DNA of 64,000 nt from Mycolicibacterium hodleri (GCF_006439015.1 NZ_RCZG01000001.1:1021557-1085556), one strand, 5' to 3'; positions 1 to 9,726 are shown, counted from the first letter of the stretch. The notes: generated from the letters alone by a model not told the origin. Translations and numbers: made by a program.

Positions 1-20
1 GCTGCTCACCCGGTCCACCC

Positions 21-26
21 TACGAT
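21..26 (+). promoter_or_regulatory. -10 element, predicted leaderless promoter
   Basis: TACGAT ends 6 bases before the ATG at 33. No Shine-Dalgarno sequence is present, so transcription probably begins at the start codon, a common arrangement in mycobacteria. Confidence 0.45.
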
Positions 27-32
27 CAACGG

Positions 33-1292
33 ATGCACCAGCCGGCAGAGTCCACGACGTGCCTGATCGCAGGCGGCGGTCCGGCAGGCATGATGCTGGG
101 CCTGCTTCTCGCACGCGGCGGTGTCGACGTCACCGTGATGGAGAAGCACGAGGACTTTCTACGCGACTTCCGCGGCGACACCGTGCACGCGAGCACGCTG
201 CGACTACTGGACGACCTCGGGCTCGGCCACGACTTCGACGAGCTCACGCACCGCGTCATCGAGACCATCGGGATGCAGGTCCAGGGCGTGCCGGTTGATA
301 TCGACCTGCGCCGGATCCCCGGCCCGCACAAGCACATCGCGCTGGTCCCGCAGTGGGACTTCCTCGAACTGCTGGCGACCGCGGCGGAGATGGAGCCGTC
401 ATTTCGCCTGCTGCGCAGCACCGAGGTGCTCGAACCCCTCCGCGAGGGTCGAGACAGGGTGGTCGGCGTCCGTTACCGGGGACCGGACGGCGACCTAGGC
501 GAAATGCGCGCCGACCTGACCGTGGCCTGCGACGGTCGCGGTTCCACGCTGCGAACGGCAATGGCTTTGCAGCCCAAGGCTTTCGGTGCTCCGATGGACG
601 TGTGGTGGTTCCGGCTGCCGCGGTTGGAACAGGACCCGCCCGGCTTGGAGGGGGTGTTCGCGTCGGGGCACGGGATGATCGTCATCGATCGCGGCGACTA
701 CTACCAGTGTGCCTACATCATTCCCAAGGGCACCGATTCTCGACTGCGGGCCGAGGGCATCGAGTCGCTGCGGCACGTAGTCGCATCGCTGGTGCCGTGG
801 CTGGCCGACCGGGTCGGCGGCCTGGCCTCCTTCGACGACGTCAAACTGCTCGACGTCCAGCTAAACAGGCTGCACCGCTGGTACACCGACGGTCTTCTGC
901 TGATCGGAGACGCTGCACATGCGATGTCACCGGTCGGCGGAGTCGGCATCAATCTGGCCGTAGCGGACGCGGTGGCGACGGCACGCATTTTGACCGGTCC
1001 GCTGAGATCGGGTCGAATGACCACCCGCGAGCTGGCCCGAATTCAGGCCAGGCGCTGGGTTCCGACCGCACTCATCCAGGGCGTACAGCGGGTGATCCAC
1101 GCCCGTGTCATCGCCGCGGCGGTGTCCGGAGGGGACGCAGACGCCCCTCCCCTCGGCGTTCGCGTCGTGAACCGGGTGCCGTTCCTGCGCACCGTCGCCG
1201 GATACGCGGTGGCCATCGGGCCACTCCCCGAACGTGCGCCCGTGTGGGCCAGGCGCCCGAACCCAACGGCTGGAAACAGTCCGCACCAGTAG
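33..1292 (+). CDS. FAD-dependent oxidoreductase, p-hydroxybenzoate hydroxylase type
   Basis: The 419-residue protein belongs to the FAD-binding-3 (PHBH fold) class A flavoprotein monooxygenases, which use NAD(P)H and O2 to hydroxylate aromatic or polyketide-like substrates. The N-terminal Rossmann motif GGGPAG is at residues 14-19, a DG motif is near residue 167, and the second FAD motif GDAAH is near residue 292 and is followed by a typical Pro/Gly-rich segment. It is soluble, with no signal peptide. The ATG start is supported by a -10 element 6 bases upstream. It ends 33 bases before the trehalase gene and may be co-transcribed with it. The substrate cannot be read from the sequence. Confidence 0.85.
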   Translation: MHQPAESTTCLIAGGGPAGMMLGLLLARGGVDVTVMEKHEDFLRDFRGDTVHASTLRLLDDLGLGHDFDELTHRVIETIGMQVQGVPVDIDLRRIPGPHKHIALVPQWDFLELLATAAEMEPSFRLLRSTEVLEPLREGRDRVVGVRYRGPDGDLGEMRADLTVACDGRGSTLRTAMALQPKAFGAPMDVWWFRLPRLEQDPPGLEGVFASGHGMIVIDRGDYYQCAYIIPKGTDSRLRAEGIESLRHVVASLVPWLADRVGGLASFDDVKLLDVQLNRLHRWYTDGLLLIGDAAHAMSPVGGVGINLAVADAVATARILTGPLRSGRMTTRELARIQARRWVPTALIQGVQRVIHARVIAAAVSGGDADAPPLGVRVVNRVPFLRTVAGYAVAIGPLPERAPVWARRPNPTAGNSPHQ

Positions 1293-1325
1293 ACGCCGGG
1301 TACTTGGGCAGTCGATGATGTCGGG

Positions 1326-3338
1326 ATGGTTTTGCAGCACACCCAGCCCGACGATGACACCAGCACCGCCGGCCAGGTGCCCGAGGCGCGGTACACGGTG
1401 ACGGCCCCCGTTCCCTATGCGCCGGGCGGCCCCTTGCGGAACCCCTTCCCGCCGATCGCGGATTACGGCTTTCTCTCGGACTGCGAGAACACCTGTCTGG
1501 TTTCCTCGGCAGGCTCGGTCGAGTGGCTGTGCGTGCCACGGCCGGACTCGCCGAGCGTGTTCGGCGCGATCCTGGACCGCGGGGCAGGACACTTCCGGCT
1601 GAGTCCCTACGGGGTGACGGTGCCCGCCGCCCGCCGCTACCTGCCGGGCAGCCTCATCATGGAGACGACGTGGCAGACCCACACGGGTTGGCTCATCGTG
1701 CGCGACGCGCTAGTGATGGGGCCGTGGCACGACCTGGACACCCGGTCGCGGACCCACCGCCGCACGCCGATGGACTGGGATGCCGAGCACATCCTGTTGC
1801 GCACCGTGAGATGCGTCAGCGGCGTCGTCGAGTTGGTGATGAGCTGTGAACCGTCCTTCGACTACCACCGCGAGGCGGCTACCTGGGAGTACTCGGCGGC
1901 GGCGTATGGCGAGGCGATCGCACGGGCCAGCAAGAATCCCGAGGCGCACCCGACACTGAGATTGACCACCAACCTGCGTATCGGACTGGAAGGGCACGAG
2001 GCGCGGGCGCGGACCAGGCTCACGGAGGGCGACAACGTGTTCGTCGCGCTGAGCTGGTCCGGGCACCCGGCACCGCAGACCTTCGAAGAGGCCTCGGACA
2101 AGATGTGGAAGACCAGCGAGTCGTGGCGGCAGTGGATCAACATCGGTGACTTCCCCGACCATCCGTGGCGTTCCTACCTGCAGCGCAGCGCGTTGACGTT
2201 GAAGGGGTTGACGTACTCACCGACCGGGGCCCTGTTGGCGGCGAGCACCACGTCACTTCCGGAAACCCCTCAGGGAGAACGCAACTGGGACTACCGCTAC
2301 GCGTGGGTGCGCGACTCCACCTTCGCACTCTGGGGCCTCTACACGCTGGGCCTGGACCGCGAGGCCGACGACTTCTTCTCGTTCATCGCCGATGTGTCGG
2401 GGGCGAACAACGGTGAGCGCCATCCCCTTCAGGTGATGTATGCGGTCGGCGGCGAGCGCCAACTGACCGAGGAAGAACTTAACCATCTGTCGGGTTACGA
2501 CAACTCGCGGCCGGTGCGCATCGGCAACGGGGCCTTCGACCAGATGCAGCACGACATCTGGGGCACCATGCTCGATTCGGTGTACCTGCACGCGAAGTCG
2601 CGCGAACAGATTCCCGAGATGCTGTGGCCGGTGCTGAAGCTTCAGGTCGAGGAGGCGATCAAGCACTGGAGGGAACCCGATCGCGGCATCTGGGAGGTGC
2701 GCGGAGAACCGCAACACTTCACCTCGAGCAAGGTGATGTGCTGGGTGGCATTGGACCGCGGGTCGAAACTCGCCGAGCTGCAGGGCGAGAAGAGCTACGC
2801 CCAACAGTGGCGGGCCATTGCCGAGGAGATCAAGGCCGACATCCTTGCGCACGGCGTCGACCACCGGGGCGCCCTGACCCAGCGCTACGGCGACGACGCC
2901 CTGGACGCCTCGTTACTACTCGTGCCGCTGGTGCGGTTCCTCCCGTCGGACGACCCGCGCGTCCGTGCGACGGTGCTGGCCATCGCCGACGAGCTGACGG
3001 AGGACGGCCTCGTGCTGCGCTACCGCACCGAGGAGACCGACGACGGCCTATCCGGCGAGGAGGGCTCGTTCACGATCTGCTCGTTCTGGCTGGTGTCGGC
3101 ACTCGTCGAGATCGGCGAGATCAGTAGGGCCAAGCACCTGTGCGAGCGGCTGTTGTCGTTCGCCAGCCCGTTGCACCTCTACGCCGAGGAGATCGAACCG
3201 CGTACCGGACGCCACCTCGGCAACTTTCCCCAAGCATTCACCCATCTGGCGCTGATCAACGCCGTGGTGCACGTGATCCGCGCCGAGGAGGAAGCCGACA
3301 GCACGGGCGTCTTCCAGCCGGCCAACGCCCCGATGTGA
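1326..3338 (+). CDS. Trehalase, glycoside hydrolase family 15
   Basis: The 670-residue cytoplasmic GH15 enzyme is very similar to what I recall of M. tuberculosis Rv2402. The mycobacterial family hydrolyses trehalose to two glucose molecules; the M. smegmatis enzyme is known to need phosphate and Mg2+. The N-terminal beta domain starts with the family sequence IADYGFLSDCE. The (alpha/alpha)6 barrel carries GERNWDYRYAWVRD near residue 316 and the acidic EEGSFTICSFWL segment near residue 576, typical of GH15 catalytic regions. The ATG at 1326 matches the Rv2402 N-terminus (MVLQ). Trehalose turnover is central to mycobacterial cell-wall and stress metabolism. Confidence 0.93.
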   Translation: MVLQHTQPDDDTSTAGQVPEARYTVTAPVPYAPGGPLRNPFPPIADYGFLSDCENTCLVSSAGSVEWLCVPRPDSPSVFGAILDRGAGHFRLSPYGVTVPAARRYLPGSLIMETTWQTHTGWLIVRDALVMGPWHDLDTRSRTHRRTPMDWDAEHILLRTVRCVSGVVELVMSCEPSFDYHREAATWEYSAAAYGEAIARASKNPEAHPTLRLTTNLRIGLEGHEARARTRLTEGDNVFVALSWSGHPAPQTFEEASDKMWKTSESWRQWINIGDFPDHPWRSYLQRSALTLKGLTYSPTGALLAASTTSLPETPQGERNWDYRYAWVRDSTFALWGLYTLGLDREADDFFSFIADVSGANNGERHPLQVMYAVGGERQLTEEELNHLSGYDNSRPVRIGNGAFDQMQHDIWGTMLDSVYLHAKSREQIPEMLWPVLKLQVEEAIKHWREPDRGIWEVRGEPQHFTSSKVMCWVALDRGSKLAELQGEKSYAQQWRAIAEEIKADILAHGVDHRGALTQRYGDDALDASLLLVPLVRFLPSDDPRVRATVLAIADELTEDGLVLRYRTEETDDGLSGEEGSFTICSFWLVSALVEIGEISRAKHLCERLLSFASPLHLYAEEIEPRTGRHLGNFPQAFTHLALINAVVHVIRAEEEADSTGVFQPANAPM

Positions 3339-3455
3339 TGTGACTGCTCGGACGGCGACACCACACCGGGTAGAACTGTAGCTAGCCACGGGATGCTCAT
3401 GGGCCCCGAGAGCGTTGGCACTGGTGGACACGCGCGCGACGAAGAAGGGTTGGTC

Positions 3456-4394
3456 ATGGGCAGCAGGATTTACGACAACGTCAGTGAGCTGGTCGGGCGT
3501 ACTCCGCTTGTTCGGCTCAATCGGTTGACAGAGGGACTCGACGCGCAGGTCGTGGCCAAACTCGAGTTCTACAACCCCGCCAACAGCGTCAAGGACCGCA
3601 TCGGGGTGGCGATCATCGACGCCGCCGAGCGGTCCGGCGAGCTGAAGCCGGGCGGCACCATCGTCGAGGCCACCAGCGGCAACACCGGGATCGCGCTCGC
3701 CATGGTCGGCGCGGCCCGCGGTTACAACGTGATTCTGACGATGCCGGAGACGATGTCGACCGAACGTCGGGTGATGCTGCGTGCCTACGGTGCAGAGATC
3801 GTCCTGACCCCAGGTTCGGAGGGCATGGCCGGCGCAGTGGCCAGGGCCAAGCAGATCATCACGGAGACCGAGAATGCGGTGTCTGCCAACCAGTTCGCCA
3901 ATCCTGCAAACCCGGCGATCCACGAAGCGACCACCGCCGAGGAGGTCTGGGACGATACCGATGGAAAGGTCGACATCTTCGTCGCCGGGATCGGCACCGG
4001 CGGCACGATCACCGGCGTCGGGCACGTCCTGAAGGCCCGCAAGCCGGGGGTGCAGATCGTCGGCGTCGAGCCGGTGGACTCGCCGCTACTGACCAAGGGT
4101 GAGGCCGGCCCCCACAAGATCCAGGGTATCGGGGCCAACTTCATTCCCGAGGTCCTCGACCGCGAGAGCTACGACGAGATCATCGACGTCAGTCTCGACG
4201 ACTCCGTCCGGGTTGCGCGGGAGCTGGGTACGGAGGAGGGCATCCTCGGCGGCATCTCCTCCGGCGCCATCATCTGGGCGGCGCTGGAACTGGCGAAGCG
4301 ACCGGAGAACGCAGGCAAGCTCATCGTCGCGATCGTGTGCGACTTCGGCGAGCGCTACATCTCGACGGTGCTGTTCGATCACATCAGGGATTGA
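3456..4394 (+). CDS. cysK: O-acetylserine sulfhydrylase (cysteine synthase A)
   Basis: The 312-residue PLP enzyme makes cysteine from O-acetylserine and sulfide. Lys46 in NPANSVKDR is the Schiff-base lysine, the TSGNTG loop at residues 73-78 binds substrate, and a GIGTGGT phosphate loop lies further on. The ATG at 3456 is preferred over an in-frame ATG 63 bases earlier because AAGAAGGG lies 6 bases upstream and the length matches the 310-residue M. tuberculosis CysK1. It is followed after 4 bases by cysE, whose product makes O-acetylserine, so the two form an operon. The protein lacks a C-terminal CBS domain, which argues against cystathionine beta-synthase. Confidence 0.97.
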   Translation: MGSRIYDNVSELVGRTPLVRLNRLTEGLDAQVVAKLEFYNPANSVKDRIGVAIIDAAERSGELKPGGTIVEATSGNTGIALAMVGAARGYNVILTMPETMSTERRVMLRAYGAEIVLTPGSEGMAGAVARAKQIITETENAVSANQFANPANPAIHEATTAEEVWDDTDGKVDIFVAGIGTGGTITGVGHVLKARKPGVQIVGVEPVDSPLLTKGEAGPHKIQGIGANFIPEVLDRESYDEIIDVSLDDSVRVARELGTEEGILGGISSGAIIWAALELAKRPENAGKLIVAIVCDFGERYISTVLFDHIRD

Positions 4395-4398
4395 TGGC

Positions 4399-4983
4399 GT
4401 GACGCTGCTGTCGACACTGCGTGAAGATCTGCAGAACGCGCGATCTCACGATCCGGCGGCTCGGGGGGACGTCGAAAACGCGCTCGTCTACTCCGGTCTG
4501 CATGCCATTTGGTCGTATCGGCTCGCCCACCGGATGTGGGCGAGGCCAGCACTGCGTGGAGCGGCGCGCGTTCTGTCGCAGCTCACCCGCTTTCTGACCG
4601 GCATTGAAATCCACCCGGGCGCCACCATCGGCCGCCGTTTCTTCATCGACCACGGGATGGGCGTAGTGATCGGTGAGACCGCCGAGATCGGCGCCGACGT
4701 GATGGTCTACCACGGTGTGACGCTGGGCGGCCGATCCTTGCAGACGGGCAAGCGCCATCCCACCCTCGGTGACCGGATCACGATCGGCGCTGGAGCGAAA
4801 GTCCTTGGGCCACTGCGCATCGGCGACGACAGCGCAATTGGCGCCAACGCCGTCGTCACTCAAGACGTACCTGCGAATTCGATCGCTATCGGCATCCCAG
4901 CCGTAGTACGCCCTCGCACCGACAAGCAGCGGGAACCAGGTGTCGATCCAACTACCTACATCGATCCAGCGATGTACATCTAA
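4399..4983 (+). CDS. cysE: Serine O-acetyltransferase
   Basis: The 194-residue protein acetylates L-serine from acetyl-CoA, the committed step of cysteine synthesis. The N-terminal helical half is followed by left-handed beta-helix hexapeptide repeats (about residues 65-175), with the active-site segment [14 protein letters not shown] and the acetyl-CoA region KRHPTLGD. The GTG at 4399 is 4 bases after the cysK stop and gives the family N-terminus TLLSTLRED; no better start exists in frame. The C-terminus ends in DPAMYI. A short C-terminal tail ending in Ile is what docks into the CysK active site in known cysteine synthase complexes, so a complex is plausible here. Confidence 0.95.
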   Translation: MTLLSTLREDLQNARSHDPAARGDVENALVYSGLHAIWSYRLAHRMWARPALRGAARVLSQLTRFLTGIEIHPGATIGRRFFIDHGMGVVIGETAEIGADVMVYHGVTLGGRSLQTGKRHPTLGDRITIGAGAKVLGPLRIGDDSAIGANAVVTQDVPANSIAIGIPAVVRPRTDKQREPGVDPTTYIDPAMYI

Positions 4984-4996
4984 CCGACAGCGTGAA

Positions 4997-5019
4997 GGCG
5001 CGTTCCGTCGTAGCGCGCC
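4997..5019. terminator. Hairpin between convergent genes
   Basis: GGCGCG and CGCGCC form a 6-bp inverted repeat with an 11-base loop in the 36-base gap between cysE and the convergent transporter gene. There is no T tract, as is usual for mycobacterial candidate terminators. Confidence 0.3.
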
Positions 5020-5661
5020 CTAGCCGCCAACGAGCGGGCGTCCCAGGGGAATCGGGCGGCCGCCGGTCTCCTCCCACAGCGCTGCGACGTAGTAGTAGCC
5101 CACGAGAGCGACGAACGCGAAGACGAACCAGCCGCCGGCCTGGGTGGCGACGCGGCTATCGGCGAGGTTTCCGATCAACAACAGCACCAGCGCGACGTCG
5201 ACAATGGCGAGCAGTAGCGGATACGTCCACGGCAGGCGAAGAACGAGCACGGTCAGCAGCCCGATGGTCACCAGCCAGCTGCCCAGCCAGACTGCTGTGG
5301 CCGGGCCCGCATCCGCGGCAGCGATCCCGAACCAGTCATGTGCCAAGCCCACTGCCAGCGCTCCGTAACTGGCGTAAAAGCCGAAGAACGTTCCGTAGAC
5401 GGTCGCGTTGACGTTCTGGCCCAGCGCGGCAGCCCAGATGGTCGCGACGAGGAGGCCTACCGCCGTCGCGGAGACGAGGATTGGGACGGCGGCGCCCGGG
5501 ACGTCGACGAAGCCCGTGTTCGTGATGCCCAACCCGAATCCGCCGGCGACGACCAATGGCAGCGACACCAATCCGGGATTGCCCGCGGGCGGCGCGGTTC
5601 CGCGTTCGACGTCGCCGATGCTGGGTAAGGCGGTCAGGTCTGCAGTCGCGAGGTCGGTCAC
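5020..5661 (-). CDS. Acetate uptake transporter, GPR1/FUN34/YaaH (SatP) family
   Basis: The 213-residue inner-membrane protein has six predicted helices. The signature region GNPGLVSLPL leads into helix 1, and NVNATVYGTFFGFYASYGALAVG lies mid-protein (split here as NVNATVYG and FGFYASYGALAVG). The family moves acetate, succinate or ammonium. The GTG at 5661 is chosen because GAGAAGGG lies 6 bases upstream; an ATG at 5712 would add 17 residues but lacks a ribosome site. The upstream region carries a perfect inverted repeat at 5715-5732. It is convergent with cysE and divergent from the GAF gene. The substrate is inferred only from the family. Confidence 0.85.
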   Translation of the reverse strand: MTDLATADLTALPSIGDVERGTAPPAGNPGLVSLPLVVAGGFGLGITNTGFVDVPGAAVPILVSATAVGLLVATIWAAALGQNVNATVYGTFFGFYASYGALAVGLAHDWFGIAAADAGPATAVWLGSWLVTIGLLTVLVLRLPWTYPLLLAIVDVALVLLLIGNLADSRVATQAGGWFVFAFVALVGYYYVAALWEETGGRPIPLGRPLVGG

Positions 5662-5714
5662 GGGGTTGCCCTTCTCGGAGTGGGTGAACTTTCGAAATGC
5701 GCTGCGCTTCATGC

Positions 5715-5732
5715 AGTTACGCAGCTGTAACT
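5715..5732. promoter_or_regulatory. Inverted repeat AGTTAC-N6-GTAACT, putative operator
   Basis: Two perfect 6-bp arms flank the spacer GCAGCT (itself inside a CAGCTG palindrome), 53 bases upstream of the transporter start and about 100 bases upstream of the divergent GAF gene. The geometry suits a dimeric repressor. The regulator is unknown. Confidence 0.4.
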
Positions 5733-5831
5733 CCCATGAAACGTACGGTTTGGAACGCCGGTCCCCTAGGTTTGCGATCAGTAGGAGGAAATCCGGCCAT
5801 CTCGTCGCGGTTGACGGGCCATCATCGTCCT

Positions 5832-6326
5832 ATGACATCCGAACCGCACCGCACTGACACGACCTCTGGGCTGTCCTCCCTCTCGCCGCGCCTCGAGAAG
5901 GTGGCCGACCTCCTCGGGGTGAAGTCGGTCCTGGTGATGCGCTCCGAACCTGATTCGATGGTCGTCGCTGCCACGGCGGGAGAGGCGACCAAGCACTACA
6001 CCGTTGGTGCCGCGGGGAAGAAGGCAGGCGACAACGGCACCCGGGTACCGCTGTACTGCGAGCGCATCGTCGACACCGACGACGACCTGTTCGTGCGCGA
6101 CTCGCGTCAAGACCCGACGTTCGCGGGCAACGAGGACGAAGTGGAGTTCGGCCTGCACAATTACCTTGGGCTCGCGGTCCACGACCCGGCGGGCCGCGTG
6201 GTCGGCACGGTGTGCGTACTGGACGACTCCGCCCGGGAGTACTCCGACGAGCAGCGCGCCGAGCTGGCCGAGCTGCGGGCCGAGGTGGAGACGATCGTCC
6301 GCCGCGACGACACCGCCCTGAGTTGA
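5832..6326 (+). CDS. GAF domain protein
   Basis: The 164-residue soluble protein is made almost entirely of one GAF domain (about residues 10-155), with the typical segment LGLAVHDPAGRVVGTVCVLDD near the end (shown here as LGLAVHDPAG plus GTVCVLDD). GAF domains bind small ligands such as cyclic nucleotides, or sense redox state; no output domain is fused. One cysteine (LYCERI) precedes the conserved VxDDLFVRDSRQDPTF-like segment and may be ligand-related. The ATG at 5832 begins MTSEPHRT. It stands alone between a transporter and convergent lipoprotein genes. The ligand and partner are unknown. Confidence 0.75.
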   Translation: MTSEPHRTDTTSGLSSLSPRLEKVADLLGVKSVLVMRSEPDSMVVAATAGEATKHYTVGAAGKKAGDNGTRVPLYCERIVDTDDDLFVRDSRQDPTFAGNEDEVEFGLHNYLGLAVHDPAGRVVGTVCVLDDSAREYSDEQRAELAELRAEVETIVRRDDTALS

Positions 6327-6370
6327 CTACACCCGGGCGGGCAGTGACAACGGTTCGGCGACCCTGTCGG

Positions 6371-7081
6371 CTACTGCTTGGCCGCCTTCGCCAGGATGGC
6401 CTTGGCCATCCTGGCGGCTTCGTCGTCCACGCCGAAGGCACATGCAATGGCCTCGACAGACACGTTCGCCACCGATCCCAAGGCATGTTGGCATTCCCAG
6501 CCGTCGGAGTCCTCTTGGGCGATCACCTGCGTTACCACGTCGTCGGCGACGATCACCTCTTCGATCAGCCAGATCGAGCTGGTCATCCCGTCGTCGACGG
6601 CCACCGAGAAGCCGCTGCAGTCGTGCCAAGCGGACGTGCAGCCGACGATGAAGTCGTTGGCCGACTTCTGTGTCGCGTAGAGCACGGCCGTCTGCTTGGC
6701 CCAGTGCTCGTTGCCGTCTTCCGGCTCACGCGCAACCTGGTCCACCATGGCCGTCCAGTCGCTGAACCCGTATACGAGGTCCTCGGCACCGAAGATCGAG
6801 CCGAGGCAGTCCGGATCTGAAACCGCGGCCGAGTTGTCGGCCATCTCCGTGCCCGTCGACACGACCTTCATCTCTGTCGCTCCCGCGATCCCATTGAGCT
6901 GAGCGACGCTCAGGAGCACGTCGTCGAGTTGCGTCTCTCGCAGCGGCCGGACGTTCGTCGAGTTGGCATCCGCGTGGCGTACAGCGAGACCATCGACGGT
7001 GCTGGTGCATCCGGACGACGCCGCAGCGGCAATGATCAATGCTGCCCACGCTCGAGCGCAGACCCGCTCCACGGGCATCAT
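6371..7081 (-). CDS. Lipoprotein with PknH-like extracellular sensor domain
   Basis: The 236-residue exported protein starts MMPVERVCARAW, followed by an Ala-rich membrane segment and a lipobox-like ASSGC with the modified Cys near residue 25. The C-terminal part resembles the PknH extracellular (PF14032) sensor domain, with paired cysteines (PDCLG, VGCTSAWHDCSG, WECQHAL) that could form disulfides. The ATG at 7081 overlaps the stop of the upstream lipoprotein gene by one base (TGATG), so translation is probably coupled. Its 3' end contains a perfect 28-base hairpin. The role is unknown; family members bind extracytoplasmic ligands. Confidence 0.7.
   Translation of the reverse strand: MMPVERVCARAWAALIIAAAASSGCTSTVDGLAVRHADANSTNVRPLRETQLDDVLLSVAQLNGIAGATEMKVVSTGTEMADNSAAVSDPDCLGSIFGAEDLVYGFSDWTAMVDQVAREPEDGNEHWAKQTAVLYATQKSANDFIVGCTSAWHDCSGFSVAVDDGMTSSIWLIEEVIVADDVVTQVIAQEDSDGWECQHALGSVANVSVEAIACAFGVDDEAARMAKAILAKAAKQ
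6389..6416. terminator. Perfect 13-bp hairpin inside the 3' end of a coding sequence
   Basis: CGCCAGGATGGCC and its exact reverse complement are separated by only TT. The hairpin sits in the last codons of the lipoprotein gene and 62 bases past the stop of the convergent GAF gene, so it could end that transcript or act on both strands. Confidence 0.45.
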
Positions 7082-7773
7082 CACTTGTCCAGCATCAGGT
7101 CGGCGACCCGTACGGCTGCGGCCCGTGGGTCCGGCTGACGCTCGCCCGCCGGCGTGATCGCTAGCGAGACTTCGACGAGTGTGCCGCCCCGCACCCCGAG
7201 GACGCGCTCGTAGCGCGACTCCGCCGTCCTCGGACGTTGTCGAGTCCGAACGGTGGCGGAGACGATCGAATGCTGCGCCGTCACGTCGGTGATGTCGGCG
7301 TAGACCGTGGTATCCGCCACGCGTTTGACGACGGTGGTGCCCGAACACTGCTCCCACTGCCGCGAAAACGATTCGAAGGCATCGCGGGCGGCCCCGGCCG
7401 TGGCTAGGCGAACAACCACCACGTCGGCGCCCGAGGTGTCGACGCCCTCGTCCCAGTTGAAGTAGCTCTGGCGCGCGGCTTCGACGACGGGCAGCGACTC
7501 GTAGACGATGCGCGGCGCGGTGTCGGTAACGGCGGCACAGCTGATCGGCGCGGCATCAGCATCGGTTCGGTAGCCGTCGGGCAGGATCTCCGCACCGCCG
7601 ACGAACGGCTGAAAGCCAAACGTGCTCAAGGCGTTTCCCGCGACCGAGCTCATCTCATCCTCGGTGGGCAGGATCTGGCGCGCCGTCGTGGCGGCTAGGG
7701 CCCGACCTTCGACGGTGTGTGCGCAGCCGACCAGCAGCAGGACCAACGACAGGGCCGCTGCCAGCCAACGCAT
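7081..7773 (-). CDS. Lipoprotein with PknH-like sensor domain (LppR-like)
   Basis: The 230-residue protein has a clear lipoprotein signal peptide: MRWLAAALSLVLLLVGC, with the lipobox LLVGC and the lipidated Cys at residue 17. The rest matches the mycobacterial PF14032 sensor-domain family (CAAVTDTAPRIVYESLP, SRQWEQC, with two Cys likely disulfide-bonded). It follows the lepA stop by 6 bases and overlaps the next lipoprotein gene. M. tuberculosis has lppR beside lepA, so this is probably the positional equivalent. Two tandem copies of the same fold suggest duplication. The function is unknown. Confidence 0.8.
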   Translation of the reverse strand: MRWLAAALSLVLLLVGCAHTVEGRALAATTARQILPTEDEMSSVAGNALSTFGFQPFVGGAEILPDGYRTDADAAPISCAAVTDTAPRIVYESLPVVEAARQSYFNWDEGVDTSGADVVVVRLATAGAARDAFESFSRQWEQCSGTTVVKRVADTTVYADITDVTAQHSIVSATVRTRQRPRTAESRYERVLGVRGGTLVEVSLAITPAGERQPDPRAAAVRVADLMLDK

Positions 7774-7779
7774 CTCAGG

Positions 7780-9711
7780 CTACTTCTTCGGCTTGTCGCT
7801 GGCGGCATCGGACGACAGCGCTGCGACGAACGCCTCCTGCGGGACCTCGACCCGACCAATGGTCTTCATCCGCTTCTTGCCCTCCTTCTGCTTTTCCAGC
7901 AGCTTGCGCTTGCGGGTGATGTCGCCGCCGTAGCACTTGCTCAGCACGTCCTTGCGAATCGCCCGAATATTTTCGCGCGCAATGATTCTCGATCCGACCG
8001 CAGCTTGGATCGGCACCTCGAACTGCTGACGAGGGATGAGTTCCTTGAGCTTGGTGGTCATCTTGTTGCCGTATCCGGCGGCGCCGTCCTTGTGCACGAT
8101 GGCGCTGAATGCGTCGACCGCCTCACCCTGGAGGAGGATGTCGACCTTCACCAGGTCGGCCTCCTGTTCGCCTGCCTCTTCGTAGTCGAGGCTGGCGTAG
8201 CCGCGAGTGCGCGACTTCAGCGAGTCGAAGAAGTCGAAGATGATCTCGCCCAATGGCATCGTGTAGCGGAGTTCGACGCGTTCCGGCGACAGGTAGTCCA
8301 TGCCGCCGAGCTCACCGCGGCGCGCCTGACAGAGCTCCATGATGGTGCCGATGAACTCGCTGGGCGCGATGACCGTCGTCTTCACAATGGGCTCGAAGAC
8401 CGCCCGCACCTTGCCCTCCTGCCAGTCAGAGGGGTTCGTCACGACGATCTCGGTACCGTCGTCCCGGACGACCCGGTAGACCACGTTGGGCGCGGTGGAG
8501 ATCAGATCGAGGTCGAACTCGCGTTCCAGGCGCTCGCGGGTGATCTCCATGTGGAGCAGGCCGAGGAATCCGCAGCGGAAGCCGAAGCCCAACGCGACCG
8601 ACGTCTCGGGCTCCCACGTCAGGGCTGCATCGTTCAGCTGCAGGCGCTCCAACGCGTCCCGCAGGTTCGGGTAGTCCGAACCATCCACCGGATAGAGCCC
8701 CGAATAGACCATCGGCTTGGGTTCGCGGTATCCGGTCAGCGCCTGAGTGGCACCGTGGCGCGCGGACGTCACCGTGTCACCGACCTTCGATTGGCGGACG
8801 TCCTTCACGCCGGTGATCAGGTAGCCCACCTCGCCGACGCCGAGGCCCTCGGTCGCCTTGGGCTCGGGCGAGACGATGCCGACTTCCAGCAGTTCGTGGG
8901 TGGTGCCCGTCGACATCATCTTGATCTTCTCGCGTGGGGCCAGCTTGCCGTCCACCACGCGGACGTAGGTCACCACGCCGCGGTAGATGTCGTACACCGA
9001 GTCGAAGATCATCGCCCGCGCGGGCGCATCGGAGTCTCCGACCGGCGCGGGGACCAAGCGCACCACCTCGTCGAGCAGTTCGCGGACGCCGACTCCGGTC
9101 TTGCCAGAGACTCGCAGCACGTCGTCGGGCTCGCATCCGATGATGTGGGCGATCTCACCGGCGTAGCGGTCGGGATCTGCGGCGGGCAGATCGATCTTGT
9201 TGAGTACCGGGATGATCGTCAGGTCGCGGTCGAGCGCCAGGTACAGGTTGGCCAGCGTCTGCGCCTCGATGCCCTGAGCGGCGTCGACGAGCAGCACCGC
9301 GCCCTCGCAGGCCTCTAGGGCACGCGACACCTCGTAGGTGAAGTCGACGTGCCCTGGGGTGTCGATCAGGTGCAGGACGAATTCCTCCCCGTCGACTTCC
9401 CACGGGAGTCGTACGTTCTGCGCCTTGATGGTGATTCCGCGTTCGCGTTCGATGTCCATCCGGTCGAGGTACTGCGCCCGCATGTCGCGATCCGCGACGA
9501 CCCCGGTGATCCCCAGCATGCGGTCTGCCAACGTCGACTTGCCATGATCGATGTGCGCGATGATGCAGAAGTTCCGAATCCGTGCCGGCGCAGTGAACGT
9601 CTTGTCGGCGAAGCTGCTGATGGGAATCTCCTGGTGGGGGTGCGTCTGGCGGGTGCATCCAAGACTTGCGCGGTGCCTTGACAGGGTATCGACCAATCGT
9701 CGCGTCGACAC
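7780..9711 (-). CDS. lepA: Elongation factor 4 (LepA/EF-4) GTPase
   Basis: The 643-residue translational GTPase acts on ribosomes in initiation or back-translocation. The G1 motif AHIDHGKST comes shortly after the mycobacterial leader [18 protein letters not shown]3 (DTPGHVDF) and G4 (NKID) follow, then EF-Tu-II, EF-G III/V-like domains and the LepA-specific C-terminal domain ending in basic residues. The start is uncertain: the frame is open far upstream, but GTG 9711 gives near the usual length (653 in M. tuberculosis) and has CATAAG 7 bases ahead on this strand. TTG 9696 is an alternative. The two lipoprotein genes follow in the same direction. Confidence 0.95.
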   Translation of the reverse strand: MSTRRLVDTLSRHRASLGCTRQTHPHQEIPISSFADKTFTAPARIRNFCIIAHIDHGKSTLADRMLGITGVVADRDMRAQYLDRMDIERERGITIKAQNVRLPWEVDGEEFVLHLIDTPGHVDFTYEVSRALEACEGAVLLVDAAQGIEAQTLANLYLALDRDLTIIPVLNKIDLPAADPDRYAGEIAHIIGCEPDDVLRVSGKTGVGVRELLDEVVRLVPAPVGDSDAPARAMIFDSVYDIYRGVVTYVRVVDGKLAPREKIKMMSTGTTHELLEVGIVSPEPKATEGLGVGEVGYLITGVKDVRQSKVGDTVTSARHGATQALTGYREPKPMVYSGLYPVDGSDYPNLRDALERLQLNDAALTWEPETSVALGFGFRCGFLGLLHMEITRERLEREFDLDLISTAPNVVYRVVRDDGTEIVVTNPSDWQEGKVRAVFEPIVKTTVIAPSEFIGTIMELCQARRGELGGMDYLSPERVELRYTMPLGEIIFDFFDSLKSRTRGYASLDYEEAGEQEADLVKVDILLQGEAVDAFSAIVHKDGAAGYGNKMTTKLKELIPRQQFEVPIQAAVGSRIIARENIRAIRKDVLSKCYGGDITRKRKLLEKQKEGKKRMKTIGRVEVPQEAFVAALSSDAASDKPKK

Positions 9712-9720
9712 AATCGTGCT

Positions 9721-9726
9721 TATGCT
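9721..9726 (+). promoter_or_regulatory. -10 element, predicted leaderless promoter
   Basis: TATGCT ends 6 bases before the ATG at 9733. On the opposite strand the overlapping CATAAG (9724-9719) sits 7 bases from the likely lepA GTG, so the two divergent promoters share bases. Confidence 0.45.

Noticed and set aside
7717..9318. 533-codon open frame on the plus strand opposite lepA
   Set aside because: Antisense shadow of a conserved GTPase gene with no recognisable domain.
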